Source: Janthinobacterium sp. UMAB-56 (GTDB lineage: Bacteria > Pseudomonadota > Gammaproteobacteria > Burkholderiales > Burkholderiaceae_D). Taken from it: 52,299 nt of DNA. Positions within the stretch are counted from its first letter, which is position 1; each line of letters starts with the position of its first letter. The stretch lies in assembly GCF_900095265.1 (NCBI RefSeq), contig NZ_LT607661.1, positions 87,734 through 140,032 of the forward strand, written 5' to 3'. The notes beneath the pieces were generated by a model that was not told the origin of the DNA, did no database searches, and was given only the letters and a program-made list of their open reading frames with translations. Positions 26,781 to 35,640 of the stretch are shown here, in pieces. The translations under genes and the position numbers were made by a program.

Positions 26781-27851
26781 ATGAAAAAAATCCTGATGGT
26801 CGGCACCAGCCTGAACACCATGGGCGGCATTGCTGCCGTGGCGCGCGTGTACGAGAGCGCGGGCCTGTTCGAGCGCTATCGCGTGCATTACCTGGCCACG
26901 CATTGCGATGGCGGGCCCGTGGCCAAGCTGCGCATCATGTTCTGCGCCTATGCGCGCTTCCTCGGCATGCTGCTGACCGGGCAGGTAGGCCTGATTCACG
27001 TGCATGTCGCCTCGCGTGCGAGCTTCTGGCGCAAGTCGGGCTTTTTCCTGCTTGCCTTCCTGTGCCGCGTTCCCAGCATCCTGCACTTGCATGGCGGCGG
27101 CTTTGCCGTTTTTTATGAGCGGCAGTGCGGTCCGTTGCGGCGCGCATATATCCGCTACATTTTCAATCAGGCCTCGCGCGTGCTGGTCTTGTCGAGCGGC
27201 TGGCAGGCCTGGGTGCGCGGCATGAGCCGCAATGCGCATGTCGAGATCATGTTCAATCCGGTGCCGTTGCCGCCTATTGCCACACCATGGTCTGCACGAC
27301 AAGCGGGAACCGTGTTGTTCCTGGGTAAACTAGGCCAGGCAAAGGGAGTATATGACCTGCTGCAGGCATGTGCCGAACTGACGCAACGTTGTCCCTCACT
27401 GCACTTGGCGTTAGGTGGCGATGGCGACCGTAGCGCCTTGCAGCAACAAGCCGATGCGCTGGGGGTCGCGCGGCACGTCGACTTGCTGGGCTGGGTACAA
27501 GGCGAGCAAAAGACGCGCCTGCTCAATAGTTGCCGCATCTACGTCTTGCCTTCGTATTTTGAAGGCTTGCCGATGAGCATACTCGAGGCGATGGCCTGTG
27601 GCGTACCCGTGATTGCCACGGCGATCGGTGGCATTCCCGAGGCAATACAAGATGGCGTGGAGGGATATCTGCTCGCCCCCGGCGACGTCAATGGGCTTGC
27701 TGAGCGGATCGCGCGCTTGCTGTCCGATGACGCGCTGGCGCAAAGCATGGGCGCTGCGGGGCGCAGCAAGGTGGAACGTCAGTTTTCCACGGCGGCGGTC
27801 ATGCCGCGCCTGGAGCAAATTTATAACGACTTGGGGTTGAGTGCTGTATGA
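26781..27851 (+). CDS. Glycosyltransferase family 4 protein
   Basis: 356 residues. GT-B fold with a Rossmann start (ILMVGTSLNTMGGIAAVARV), LGKLGQAKGVYDLLQA at the donor-domain start and the retaining GT4 signature EGLPMSILEAMACGVPVIAT (Glu-x7-Glu). It is a cytoplasmic or membrane-associated enzyme adding a sugar to the EPS repeat unit. Its stop overlaps the next start (ATGA), so it is co-translated with the lyase-like gene. Sugar specificity unknown. Confidence 0.9.
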   Translation: MKKILMVGTSLNTMGGIAAVARVYESAGLFERYRVHYLATHCDGGPVAKLRIMFCAYARFLGMLLTGQVGLIHVHVASRASFWRKSGFFLLAFLCRVPSILHLHGGGFAVFYERQCGPLRRAYIRYIFNQASRVLVLSSGWQAWVRGMSRNAHVEIMFNPVPLPPIATPWSARQAGTVLFLGKLGQAKGVYDLLQACAELTQRCPSLHLALGGDGDRSALQQQADALGVARHVDLLGWVQGEQKTRLLNSCRIYVLPSYFEGLPMSILEAMACGVPVIATAIGGIPEAIQDGVEGYLLAPGDVNGLAERIARLLSDDALAQSMGAAGRSKVERQFSTAAVMPRLEQIYNDLGLSAV

Positions 27852-29857
27852 CATCGTTAGCATGGAAAATCAACCGCTTGAAATTGATGGGCGCACCTGA
27901 AATTGCGTGGCGCGTGCAACAGTTGCTGCAAAAGAAGGCCAGCAAGTTCGGCATCGGTTTGCTGCGCAGCGTGCCGGCGCCGCAATTGGGACGTCTGGGC
28001 CGGCCTTTCCTGGTCGGTGACGGCCGCGACACGGATATCGCCTCCCTGCGCGCTGCGGCCGATGCCGTGCTGGCGGGCCGCTGGAATGTGTTTGCCCTGC
28101 GTGGAGCCGAACTGGGTTTCCCGCCGCAATGGAACCGCGATCCGAAGACGGGTACCGTGGCGCCATTGACCTTGGGCAAGCAGATTGATTACCGCAGCGA
28201 AAAAGTGGTGGGTGATATCAAATACTTGTGGGAACCGAACCGGCACCTGGAACTGGTGGCGCTAGCGCAGGCTTGGAAAGTGACGGGCGAGCGACGCTAC
28301 GCCGATGGCGCACTGACCTTGCTGCAATCGTGGTTCGAGCAGTGCCCGTATCCCATGGGCGTGCACTGGACCAGTTCGCTTGAGCTCGCGCTGCGCCTGC
28401 TGAACTGGGCCTGCGCCTGGGAATTGCTGGGCGGCCTGGCGTCGCCGTTGTTCCAGGGCGAGGCGGGCCAGCGTTTCCTGCAACAGTGGCTTGCCGCCAT
28501 CTACCAGCATGCGCACTTTATCGCCGGCTATTTTTCGCGCCACTCGTCGGCGAACAACCATCTGTTCGGCGAATACATGGGCTTGTTTGTGGCCAGTAGC
28601 GTATGGCCTTGCTGGCCGGAAAGTGCGAAATGGCAGGCGCTGGCGCGCAAGGGGCTGGAAGAGGAGGCGCTCAAGCAAAATACGCCCGACGGCGTGAACC
28701 GCGAGCAAGCCGTCTATTATCAGCATGAAGTGATGGACATGATGCTGCTGTGCCAGAGGATCGGGCAAGCCAACGGCGCGGGCTTTTCCACGGCGTACCT
28801 GCAGCGCCTGGAGCGTCTGGCCGATTTCATCGCCGCGCTGATGGACGTGGAGGGCAACGTGCCGATGACGGGCGATGCCGACGATGCGCAGATGGTGCGC
28901 CTGGCGCACGAGGATGGCTGGCATCGCTACCGCTCGCTGCTGGCCAGCTGCGCCGTGTTGTTTGGCCGCGCCGACTTCAAGCGCAAGGTCAGGCATTTTG
29001 ACGACAAGAATCGCTGGCTGTTTGGTGTGGCTGGCTTGCAACAGTGGCAGGCGCTCGATGGCGGCTTGCCGGAGGCGCCCGTGATGGCGTTTCCCGACGG
29101 CGGCTACTTCCTGCTTGGCAGCGACTTTGGCACGTCCGAGGAAGTGCGCATGGTCATCGATTGCGCGCCGCTCGGCTACCTGTCGATTGCCGCGCACGGG
29201 CATGCCGATGCGCTGGCATTTACCCTTTCCGTGAGCGGGGAAGAGTTGCTCACCGATCCCGGTACCTACGCCTATCACACGCAAAAAAAATGGCGCGACT
29301 ACTTCCGCAGCACACCCGCGCATAACACCGTATCCGTCGATGGTCTGGACCAGTCTGAAATCGGCGGCAATTTCATGTGGCTGAAAAAAGCCAATGCGCG
29401 CATGATTGCTCATGAAACGAATTCCGAAGTGCAAGTTTTTGAGGGCGAACACGATGGCTATGGCCGCCTGGCCGATCCTGTGCTGCACCGGCGCCGTATC
29501 GAGTTCAACTTTAATAATAAATGCATTGTTGTAAAAGACATATTACAATGTACAAATGTACATGATATTTCCGTGCATTGGCAGTTCGGCGACCACTGCG
29601 TGGTCACCGTCGACGAGGGGCAATTGCAGGCGCAGGGACTGCGGTCTGGCTTGCGCATGCGCTGTTCGCATGGAACGCTGGACCTATTGCGCGGCAGCGA
29701 TACACCACCTGGCGGCTGGATATCGCGCCGCTTCGACGAGAAAACACCGATTACCAGCGCCGCCTGGCGCATGAGGGTGCAGGGAACAATTGAAATTGTG
29801 ACGCACATCGAGCTGATGCCGCAGGCGTCGTCGGCAAATTCGCCGGCTAATTATTAA
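27848..29857 (+). CDS. Heparinase II/III (alginate-lyase-like) family protein without signal peptide
   Basis: 669 residues. The N-terminal heparinase_II_III_N-like part (INRLKLMGAPEIAWRVQQLL) leads into an alpha/alpha toroid with NNHLFGEYMGLFVAS and HWTSSLELALRLLNW, then a heparinase II/III beta domain with AAHGHADALAFTLSVSG and RSTPAHNTVSVDG. The catalytic-type His and Tyr residues are kept. No signal peptide is visible, as in many EPS-cluster members, so it would act in the cytoplasm or be exported by an unknown route. A local AT-rich patch near 29505-29580 contains two TGTACA palindromes. Confidence 0.87.
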   Translation: MTSLAWKINRLKLMGAPEIAWRVQQLLQKKASKFGIGLLRSVPAPQLGRLGRPFLVGDGRDTDIASLRAAADAVLAGRWNVFALRGAELGFPPQWNRDPKTGTVAPLTLGKQIDYRSEKVVGDIKYLWEPNRHLELVALAQAWKVTGERRYADGALTLLQSWFEQCPYPMGVHWTSSLELALRLLNWACAWELLGGLASPLFQGEAGQRFLQQWLAAIYQHAHFIAGYFSRHSSANNHLFGEYMGLFVASSVWPCWPESAKWQALARKGLEEEALKQNTPDGVNREQAVYYQHEVMDMMLLCQRIGQANGAGFSTAYLQRLERLADFIAALMDVEGNVPMTGDADDAQMVRLAHEDGWHRYRSLLASCAVLFGRADFKRKVRHFDDKNRWLFGVAGLQQWQALDGGLPEAPVMAFPDGGYFLLGSDFGTSEEVRMVIDCAPLGYLSIAAHGHADALAFTLSVSGEELLTDPGTYAYHTQKKWRDYFRSTPAHNTVSVDGLDQSEIGGNFMWLKKANARMIAHETNSEVQVFEGEHDGYGRLADPVLHRRRIEFNFNNKCIVVKDILQCTNVHDISVHWQFGDHCVVTVDEGQLQAQGLRSGLRMRCSHGTLDLLRGSDTPPGGWISRRFDEKTPITSAAWRMRVQGTIEIVTHIELMPQASSANSPANY

Positions 29858-29868
29858 AGGAGCATATT

Positions 29869-31179
29869 TTGAAAATCAGTATTTTTGGCCTCGGCTACGT
29901 GGGTGCAGTATCGGCTGGTTGCCTGGCAACGGATGGGCATGAAGTAATCGGCGTCGATCCGAACAGGACCAAGGTTGACCTGATCAACCAGGGCACTACG
30001 CCCATCATCGAGAAGGACATCGGCGAAATGATCGCCGCTACCGTGAAAAGCGGCCATTTGCGCGCCACGTTTGACGTGCGTGACGCCGTCTTTGGCTCGG
30101 ACATGTCGCTCATCTGCGTGGGTACGCCCTCGCAGCTCAATGGCAACCTGGACCTGAGCCATGTGCGCAAGGTGTGCCAGGAAATCGGCGCCGCCATTCG
30201 TGAAAAGGATAGTTTCCACGTCGTCGTGGCGCGCTCGACCATGCTGCCAGGCTCCATGCGGGCGCTGGTGATTCCGACCCTGGAAGAGGCCTCGGGCAAG
30301 GTGGCCGGAGTCGATTTTGGCGTGTGCAACAATCCGGAATTCCTGCGTGAAGGCACGGCCGTCTACGATTACTACCATCCGCCGAAGACGGTCATCGGCG
30401 AATCCGATGAAAAGGCGGGCGCGCTGCTGGTGCAGCTGTATGAAAAGATGGACGCGCCGCTGGTGCGCACGGACGTGGAAACGGCCGAGATGGTCAAGTA
30501 CACGGACAACACCTGGCACGCTGTGAAGGTGGCGTTCGCCAACGAGATCGGCAATATCTGCAAGGCCGTCGGCATCGATGGCCACAAGGTCATGGAAATC
30601 TTCTGCCAGGACACCAAGCTGAACCTGTCGCCGTACTACATGAAGCCGGGCTTCGCCTTTGGCGGCTCTTGCCTGCCGAAAGACGTGCGCGCGCTCACTT
30701 ACAAGGCGCGCAGCCTGGATCTCGATCTGCCCTTGCTGAATTCCATCCTGCCGTCGAACCAGCGGCAAGTGGAAAAGGGCATCAAGATGATCGTCGACAA
30801 AGGTGCGCGCAAGGTGGGCATCCTGGGCTTCTCGTTCAAGGCCGGCACGGACGACTTGCGCGAGTCGCCGCTGGTCGATGTCATCGAGTATCTGCTGGGC
30901 AAGGGCTACGAGCTGAAGCTGTATGACAAGAACGTCAACCTGGCCGCCCTGACCGGTGCCAACCAGGATTACATCCTCAATCACATCCCGCACATCTCCA
31001 AGCTGATGGTGACGAATATGCAGGACGTGCTCGATTTTGCCGATACCATTGTCATCGGTAACGGCGCGGCCGAATTCAAGACTGTGCCCGCTAGCCTGCA
31101 GCCGCACCAGCAGATCGTCGACCTGGTACGCATCAGCAAGGAACAAAGTGGAGAGCAATATGACGGCATCTGCTGGTAA
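29869..31179 (+). CDS. algD: GDP-mannose 6-dehydrogenase
   Basis: 436 residues, TTG start at 29869 with AAAGGAG at 29856-29862. UDP/GDP-sugar dehydrogenase domain order: NAD Rossmann (ISIFGLGYVGAVSAGCLA), central helical domain and C-terminal sugar-binding domain. The catalytic Cys268 in FGGSCLPKD falls at the same residue number as in P. aeruginosa AlgD. It oxidises GDP-mannose to GDP-mannuronate in two NAD-dependent steps. With manC nearby it predicts mannuronate in the EPS. Overlaps the following glycosyltransferase by 20 bases. Confidence 0.9.
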   Translation: MKISIFGLGYVGAVSAGCLATDGHEVIGVDPNRTKVDLINQGTTPIIEKDIGEMIAATVKSGHLRATFDVRDAVFGSDMSLICVGTPSQLNGNLDLSHVRKVCQEIGAAIREKDSFHVVVARSTMLPGSMRALVIPTLEEASGKVAGVDFGVCNNPEFLREGTAVYDYYHPPKTVIGESDEKAGALLVQLYEKMDAPLVRTDVETAEMVKYTDNTWHAVKVAFANEIGNICKAVGIDGHKVMEIFCQDTKLNLSPYYMKPGFAFGGSCLPKDVRALTYKARSLDLDLPLLNSILPSNQRQVEKGIKMIVDKGARKVGILGFSFKAGTDDLRESPLVDVIEYLLGKGYELKLYDKNVNLAALTGANQDYILNHIPHISKLMVTNMQDVLDFADTIVIGNGAAEFKTVPASLQPHQQIVDLVRISKEQSGEQYDGICW

Positions 31180-32428
31180 GGCGGACGGCGCCGGCGGCAA
31201 GCCGCGGCGCGTCCTGATCCTGGTGGAAAATCTGCCCTCGCCGTTCGACCGCCGCGTGTGGCAGGAAGCGACCACGTTGCATGCGAATGGCTATGAAGTG
31301 TCGATCATCTGTCCGACCGGCAAGGGCTACGAATCGCGCTACGAAGCCATCGACGGCATTCAGATTTACCGCTATCACCTGCCGCTGGAAGCGGAGGGCG
31401 CCAAGGGCTACCTGGTTGAGTATTCGTTGGCGCTGTTCCACACTTTCCGCCTGGCGTGGAAAGTGCATTTCGCGCGCGGCTTCGACGTGATTCATGCCTG
31501 CAATCCGCCCGACTTGCTGTTTCTCATCGGCGGCTTCTTCAAACTGACGATGGGCAAGCGTTTCCTGTTCGATCATCATGACATCAATCCGGAGCTGTAC
31601 GAAGCGAAGTTTGGCCGTCGCGATTTCTTTTACAAGTTGATGGTGCTGTTCGAGCGCTGGTCGTTCCAGAGCGCCGACGTGTCGATCGCCACCAACGAGT
31701 CGTACAAGAAGATCGCCATCGAGCGTGGCGGCATGGACCCGAACGACGTATATGTGGTGCGCAGCGGTCCCAAGCTGGACCGCCTGCGCGTACTGCCGCC
31801 CGTGCCTGCACTCAAGAAGGGCCGCGCCTACCTGGTCGGTTACGTGGGCGTGATGGGTGCGCAGGAAGGCATCGATTTGCTGCTGCAGGCGGCGCAATAC
31901 ATCGTGCAGACCTTGCAGCGCGAGGATGTGCAGTTCGGCCTGGTCGGCGGCGGCACCTCGCTGGAACAGATGAAGCAGATGGCGCAGGACATGGGCATTG
32001 CTGACTACGTGACCTTCACGGGGCGCGTGCCGGATCAGCAATTGCTGGAAATGCTCAACACGTCCGACGTGTGCGTGAATCCGGACGTGGCCAACGACAT
32101 GAACGATAAGTCGACCATGAACAAGATCATGGAATACATGGCCCTGGGTAAGCCGATTGTGCAGTTCGACCTTGTCGAGGGCAAGGTGTCCGCGCAGCAG
32201 GCGTCGCTGTATGCCTTGAAGAACGACCCCATCGATATGGCGCGCAAGATCGTCGAATTGCTCGACGACCCGGCACGCCGCGAGCAAATGGGGGCGTTTG
32301 GCCGCCATCGCGTGATCAATGAGCTGGAGTGGGAATATGAAGCGCCCAAGCTGCTGGCCGCCTATGCGCGCCTGTTCCCTGACGCGGTGCCCGCCGCGTC
32401 CGTGACGCTGAGCAAGGACGGCGGCTGA
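31160..32428 (+). CDS. Glycosyltransferase family 4 protein (WcaI/WbuB-like)
   Basis: 422 residues from ATG 31160 inside the end of algD; the open frame extends further upstream but lacks family features. N-terminal LILVENLPSPFDRRVWQEA is characteristic of a GT4 subgroup common in EPS loci. Further motifs are FDVIHACNPPDLLFLI, FDHHDINPELYEAKFG, YVGVMGAQEGIDLLL and the signature region MNKIMEYMALGKPIVQFD. The enzyme adds a sugar on the cytoplasmic side. Coupled to algD, so it may handle mannuronate or mannose; this is inference. Confidence 0.9.
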   Translation: MTASAGKADGAGGKPRRVLILVENLPSPFDRRVWQEATTLHANGYEVSIICPTGKGYESRYEAIDGIQIYRYHLPLEAEGAKGYLVEYSLALFHTFRLAWKVHFARGFDVIHACNPPDLLFLIGGFFKLTMGKRFLFDHHDINPELYEAKFGRRDFFYKLMVLFERWSFQSADVSIATNESYKKIAIERGGMDPNDVYVVRSGPKLDRLRVLPPVPALKKGRAYLVGYVGVMGAQEGIDLLLQAAQYIVQTLQREDVQFGLVGGGTSLEQMKQMAQDMGIADYVTFTGRVPDQQLLEMLNTSDVCVNPDVANDMNDKSTMNKIMEYMALGKPIVQFDLVEGKVSAQQASLYALKNDPIDMARKIVELLDDPARREQMGAFGRHRVINELEWEYEAPKLLAAYARLFPDAVPAASVTLSKDGG

Positions 32429-32433
32429 TAACA

Positions 32434-32543
32434 GCGAACAAACCCGCCGCGAGCGGAGGCACGTTTGCCTGAGAAGCGCAGCTGTGCTTTGGTACCTTGA
32501 GCATCAGTGGTCTCGACCGGTAGCGCGCAGCAGGTTTTGTTCA
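32434..32543. repeat. Structured inverted-repeat element upstream of manC
   Basis: GAACAAA (32436-32442) pairs with TTTGTTC (32536-32542), extended by CC/GG after one mismatch. Inside are four local hairpins: CCGC/GCGG (32444-32456), AGGCA-CGTT-TGCCT (32457-32470), AGCGC-AGCT-GTGCT and GGTC-TCGA-CC. The whole could be a small structured RNA, a folded leader or a dispersed palindromic repeat; the strand is undetermined. There is no T-tract. Confidence 0.35.
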
Positions 32544-32644
32544 GTGCACTAGGGAGCGCGGCGTGCTGGGTAGCATGCTGATCGCCTGAAGGATTATAGC
32601 GTCGAGCGTGAATGCTCCCCATAAACTGTTTGTGAAGTGAAACC

Positions 32645-34099
32645 ATGAAAATTTATCCAGTCATCCTGTCCGGCGGTTCGGGCACCCGTTTATGGCCGCT
32701 GTCGCGCGCCGTGCTACCCAAGCAGTTGTTGCCGCTGGTAACGGACAAGACCATGCTGCAGGAAACTGCCCTGCGCGTGAGCAGCCTGCCGAACCGCCGT
32801 GCCGGCGATAGCGGACTGGCTGGTTTTGACGTCATGCCGCCGCTGGTGGTATGTGGCAATGAACACCGCTTCATGGTGGCCGAGCAATTGCGCGAGATCG
32901 GCCTGCCGCCACTTGGCATCCTGCTCGAACCGGTGGGGCGCAACACGGCGCCTGCCGTGGCCGTGGCTGCGCAATACCTGCTGGCCATCGACCCGCAGGC
33001 CCTGATGTTGGTCTTGCCAGCCGACCATGTCATTACCGATGTGGCTGCGTTTCACGAGGCCATCGCCAAGGCGGCACTGCTCGCGTCCGATGGCGCCCTG
33101 GCCACTTTCGGTATCGTGCCGACGGTGCCGGAAACGGGTTATGGCTATATCCGCAGTGGCGCGCCCGTGAGCCCGGGTGGGGCGGGCTGCCGGGTCGAGC
33201 GTTTCGTGGAAAAGCCCGATCTCGCCACGGCGCAGTCGTTCCTCGCCGCCGGTAATTATTTCTGGAACAGCGGCATGTTTATGTTCCGCGCTGAGCGTTA
33301 TCTTGGCGAACTGGGACAATTTCAGCCAGCCATGCTGGCCTCCTGCGAGGCAGCCGTGCGCGACGGCTACCGCGACCTCGATTTCTGCCGCCTGGAAGAG
33401 CAGGCCTTCGCCGCTTGTCCATCGGATTCGATCGACTACGCCGTCATGGAGCATACGGCGCATGCGGTGGTGCTGCCGGCTGCCATCGGCTGGAGCGATG
33501 TGGGTTCCTGGTCGGCATTGTGGGAAGTACAGCAGGGAGATGTCAACGGTAACGTGGTGCGCGGCGATGTGTATCTCGATGGCGTGAGCAATTGCCTGGT
33601 GCGCGCCGAGCGCCGCATGGTGGCCGTGCTGGGCGTGCAGGACTTGATCGTGGTGGAAACGGACGACGCCATCCTGGTGGCGCACAAGGACCAGGTACAG
33701 CGCGTGAAACAGGTGGTCGATCACTTGAAGCAGGCGGGGCGCAGCGAACACGTGCAGCATCGCAAGGTGTACCGACCGTGGGGCAGCTATGAAGGCATTG
33801 ATATCGGCGAGCGCTTCCAGGTCAAGCGCATCACCGTCAATCCTGGCGGGAAGCTGTCTCTGCAGATGCACCACCACCGCGCCGAACACTGGGTGGTGGT
33901 GAGCGGTACGGCCAGTGTGACTTGTGGTGACAAGGTGACCTTGCTGACGGAAAATGAGTCCACCTACATTCCCATTGGCATGACCCACCGCCTGGAAAAT
34001 CCGGGTAAGTTGCCCCTGCACCTGATCGAGGTGCAATCGGGCAGCTACCTGGGCGAAGACGACATCGTGCGCCTGGAGGATGTCTACCAGCGCGCCTGA
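32645..34099 (+). CDS. manC: Mannose-1-phosphate guanylyltransferase / mannose-6-phosphate isomerase
   Basis: 484 residues, the usual size of type II bifunctional enzymes (AlgA/XanB/CpsB). The N-terminal pyrophosphorylase domain has the GTP signature LSGGSGTRLWPLSR and the sugar-phosphate motif RFVEKPD. The C-terminal cupin isomerase domain has RPWGSYEGIDIG and QMHHHRAEHWVVVSG. It makes GDP-mannose for AlgD and for any mannosyl units. It follows a 216-base gap with a structured element, so it may have its own transcript. The ribosome site is weak. Confidence 0.94.
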   Translation: MKIYPVILSGGSGTRLWPLSRAVLPKQLLPLVTDKTMLQETALRVSSLPNRRAGDSGLAGFDVMPPLVVCGNEHRFMVAEQLREIGLPPLGILLEPVGRNTAPAVAVAAQYLLAIDPQALMLVLPADHVITDVAAFHEAIAKAALLASDGALATFGIVPTVPETGYGYIRSGAPVSPGGAGCRVERFVEKPDLATAQSFLAAGNYFWNSGMFMFRAERYLGELGQFQPAMLASCEAAVRDGYRDLDFCRLEEQAFAACPSDSIDYAVMEHTAHAVVLPAAIGWSDVGSWSALWEVQQGDVNGNVVRGDVYLDGVSNCLVRAERRMVAVLGVQDLIVVETDDAILVAHKDQVQRVKQVVDHLKQAGRSEHVQHRKVYRPWGSYEGIDIGERFQVKRITVNPGGKLSLQMHHHRAEHWVVVSGTASVTCGDKVTLLTENESTYIPIGMTHRLENPGKLPLHLIEVQSGSYLGEDDIVRLEDVYQRA

Positions 34100-34182
34100 T
34101 GTGCAGTTTTTTACGATATCCGCAGTGTGAAACTATTGGCTGTAGGAATGATGCTATAAAGTAACTTTCCATTGGAAAATAG

Positions 34183-34212
34183 TTAACATAAAAAATTGCT
34201 TTATGCTATGAT
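34183..34212 (+). promoter_or_regulatory. Promoter of the first FxDxF PEP-CTERM gene
   Basis: TTAACA (34183-34188), 18-base spacer and TATGAT (34207-34212), each 5 of 6 to consensus, about 70 bases before the ATG and just upstream of a leader hairpin. Confidence 0.5.
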
Positions 34213-34238
34213 TCTGCCTGCTTTGATCAGATAACTCA

Positions 34239-34260
34239 TGCGGATGCAAGCGCATCCGCA
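34239..34260 (+). promoter_or_regulatory. Perfect 9-bp leader hairpin
   Basis: TGCGGATGC-AAGC-GCATCCGCA, 20 bases before the ATG and just in front of the ribosome site (GGTGGA). No T-tract follows, so it is not a terminator. It could stabilise the mRNA or bind a regulator. Confidence 0.45.
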
Positions 34261-34280
34261 CTCACGCTCGGTGGAATCGC

Positions 34281-34838
34281 ATGAAGAAAAATACGTATTC
34301 GACGCTGGCCGCGCTGGCCTTTGCCGGTTCAGCCTTGTTTTCGTCGGCAACAATGGCCGCCCCCGTCGATATCAGTTCCACGCCTGGTGCTGTCAATCTG
34401 GCAGCGGGCGGTTCGCTGACTTTCGGCGACAAATTCAAGAATAATCAAAAAAGCAATTTTTTCAACGACCTGTTCAATTTTAGCGTGACGCAGGCCAGCG
34501 ACCTGAGCGTGGTGCTGAATTCGCGCAGCAGCAGTGCGGCGAATGGCTTGAACCTGACGGGTTTCGGCTTGTACAGCATTGTCAGCAATACCTTGCTGCG
34601 GGGCGGTGATCAGCTGTTGACCGGTATCGATGACAAGTGGACCCTGTCGTATGCCAACCTTGCCGCAGGTTCCTATTACTTGAAAGTCAGCGGCAACGTG
34701 GTCTCGAACACGGGCGCAGCCTTCAGTGCGAACGGCAGCCTGATTTCGGCCGTGCCTGAGCCAGGCACGTATGCGATGTTGCTGGCGGGCTTGGGTCTGC
34801 TGGGTTTCATGGCACGCCGTCGCCAGAAGGCGGCTTGA
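34281..34838 (+). CDS. FxDxF-family PEP-CTERM protein
   Basis: 185 residues: signal peptide (TLAALAFAGSALFSSATMA), a beta-rich body with the F-x-D-x-F motif (FFNDLFNFSV), and the PEP-CTERM signal VPEPGTYAMLLAG plus hydrophobic helix plus ARRRQ. It is a small exported protein expected to be processed by XrtB and found on the surface or in the EPS matrix. It is followed 84 bases later by a clear paralogue, indicating tandem duplication. Confidence 0.93.
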   Translation: MKKNTYSTLAALAFAGSALFSSATMAAPVDISSTPGAVNLAAGGSLTFGDKFKNNQKSNFFNDLFNFSVTQASDLSVVLNSRSSSAANGLNLTGFGLYSIVSNTLLRGGDQLLTGIDDKWTLSYANLAAGSYYLKVSGNVVSNTGAAFSANGSLISAVPEPGTYAMLLAGLGLLGFMARRRQKAA

Positions 34839-34922
34839 GCCCTGCCTGGCTGATAGGTATCCTCGTTTGCGTTTCCATCCCGCAGCTGGCCTGAGCCAGT
34901 TGCAGTCATCTTGGTGAAAAGT

Positions 34923-35501
34923 ATGAAAAAATTCCTGAAATCCCTGTTTGTGGCCGCCATGTTTGCCGGCAGCAGCCTGGCAGCCCAAGCTGCGCCGGTT
35001 GACATCAGCCACGCGACGGTGGATCTGACGCAAGACTTGCTTGATTATTCCAGTAGCGAACTGCTGGGCTCGTTTTCGCTGGCGCCAGGCCAGTTGGCCG
35101 GCACGGGCAATAACTTTTTCAGCGATAAATTTACCTTCAGTGTGACGGGCTTTAACGACCTGAGCGCACTGGCGACATCGCTCAAACCGAGCGCCAACTC
35201 CGGCCTGACCTTGACCGGTCTGAGCCTGGGCAATGCCAGCGGCATTCTTTTTCATGGCGCGCTTGACCTGATCAATTTCACGGCACAAGACCAGGCGTGG
35301 TCGTTGCAGTCAGGCTCCACGCCTTTGGCTGCTGGCAATTACTTCCTGCAAATTGACGGTTATGTGGCCTCCCCAACTGGCGGCAGTTATAGTGGCATCC
35401 TGGCCGTCACGCCGGTACCAGAGCCGGAAACCTACGGCATGTTGCTGGTGGGCCTGGGTTTGCTCGGTTTCATGGCGCGCCGCCGCAAGCTGCAAGCCTG
35501 A
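34923..35501 (+). CDS. FxDxF-family PEP-CTERM protein (tandem paralogue)
   Basis: 192 residues from ATG 34923. It has the same architecture as the preceding gene: signal peptide (SLFVAAMFAGSSLAAQA), body beginning APVDIS, motif FFSDKFTFSV, and the C-terminal VPEPETYGMLLVG, helix and ARRRK. Parallel segments such as LTLTGLSL against LNLTGFGL mark a duplicated pair. A strong terminator follows at 35523, closing the two-gene unit. Confidence 0.93.
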   Translation: MKKFLKSLFVAAMFAGSSLAAQAAPVDISHATVDLTQDLLDYSSSELLGSFSLAPGQLAGTGNNFFSDKFTFSVTGFNDLSALATSLKPSANSGLTLTGLSLGNASGILFHGALDLINFTAQDQAWSLQSGSTPLAAGNYFLQIDGYVASPTGGSYSGILAVTPVPEPETYGMLLVGLGLLGFMARRRKLQA

Positions 35502-35522
35502 AGAAAAAATTCTGTACATGAA

Positions 35523-35550
35523 ACGGAGGCTGCGGCCTCCGTTTTTTTTT
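35523..35550 (+). terminator. Rho-independent terminator after the FxDxF pair
   Basis: ACGGAGGC-TGCG-GCCTCCGT with an 8-bp stem followed by a run of nine T. Confidence 0.93.
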
Positions 35551-35640
35551 GCCGCATACCGACATGGGACTATAATCGACCGGCACAGTAGGTGGCTGCG
35601 GCATGGCTGCCTGGATATTTCCTCACGACGATACTGACCA

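Noticed and set aside
32362..32646. Minus-strand 94-codon frame upstream of manC
   Set aside because: It overlaps the end of a clear glycosyltransferase gene and a hairpin-rich intergenic element and has no recognisable domain or ribosome site.
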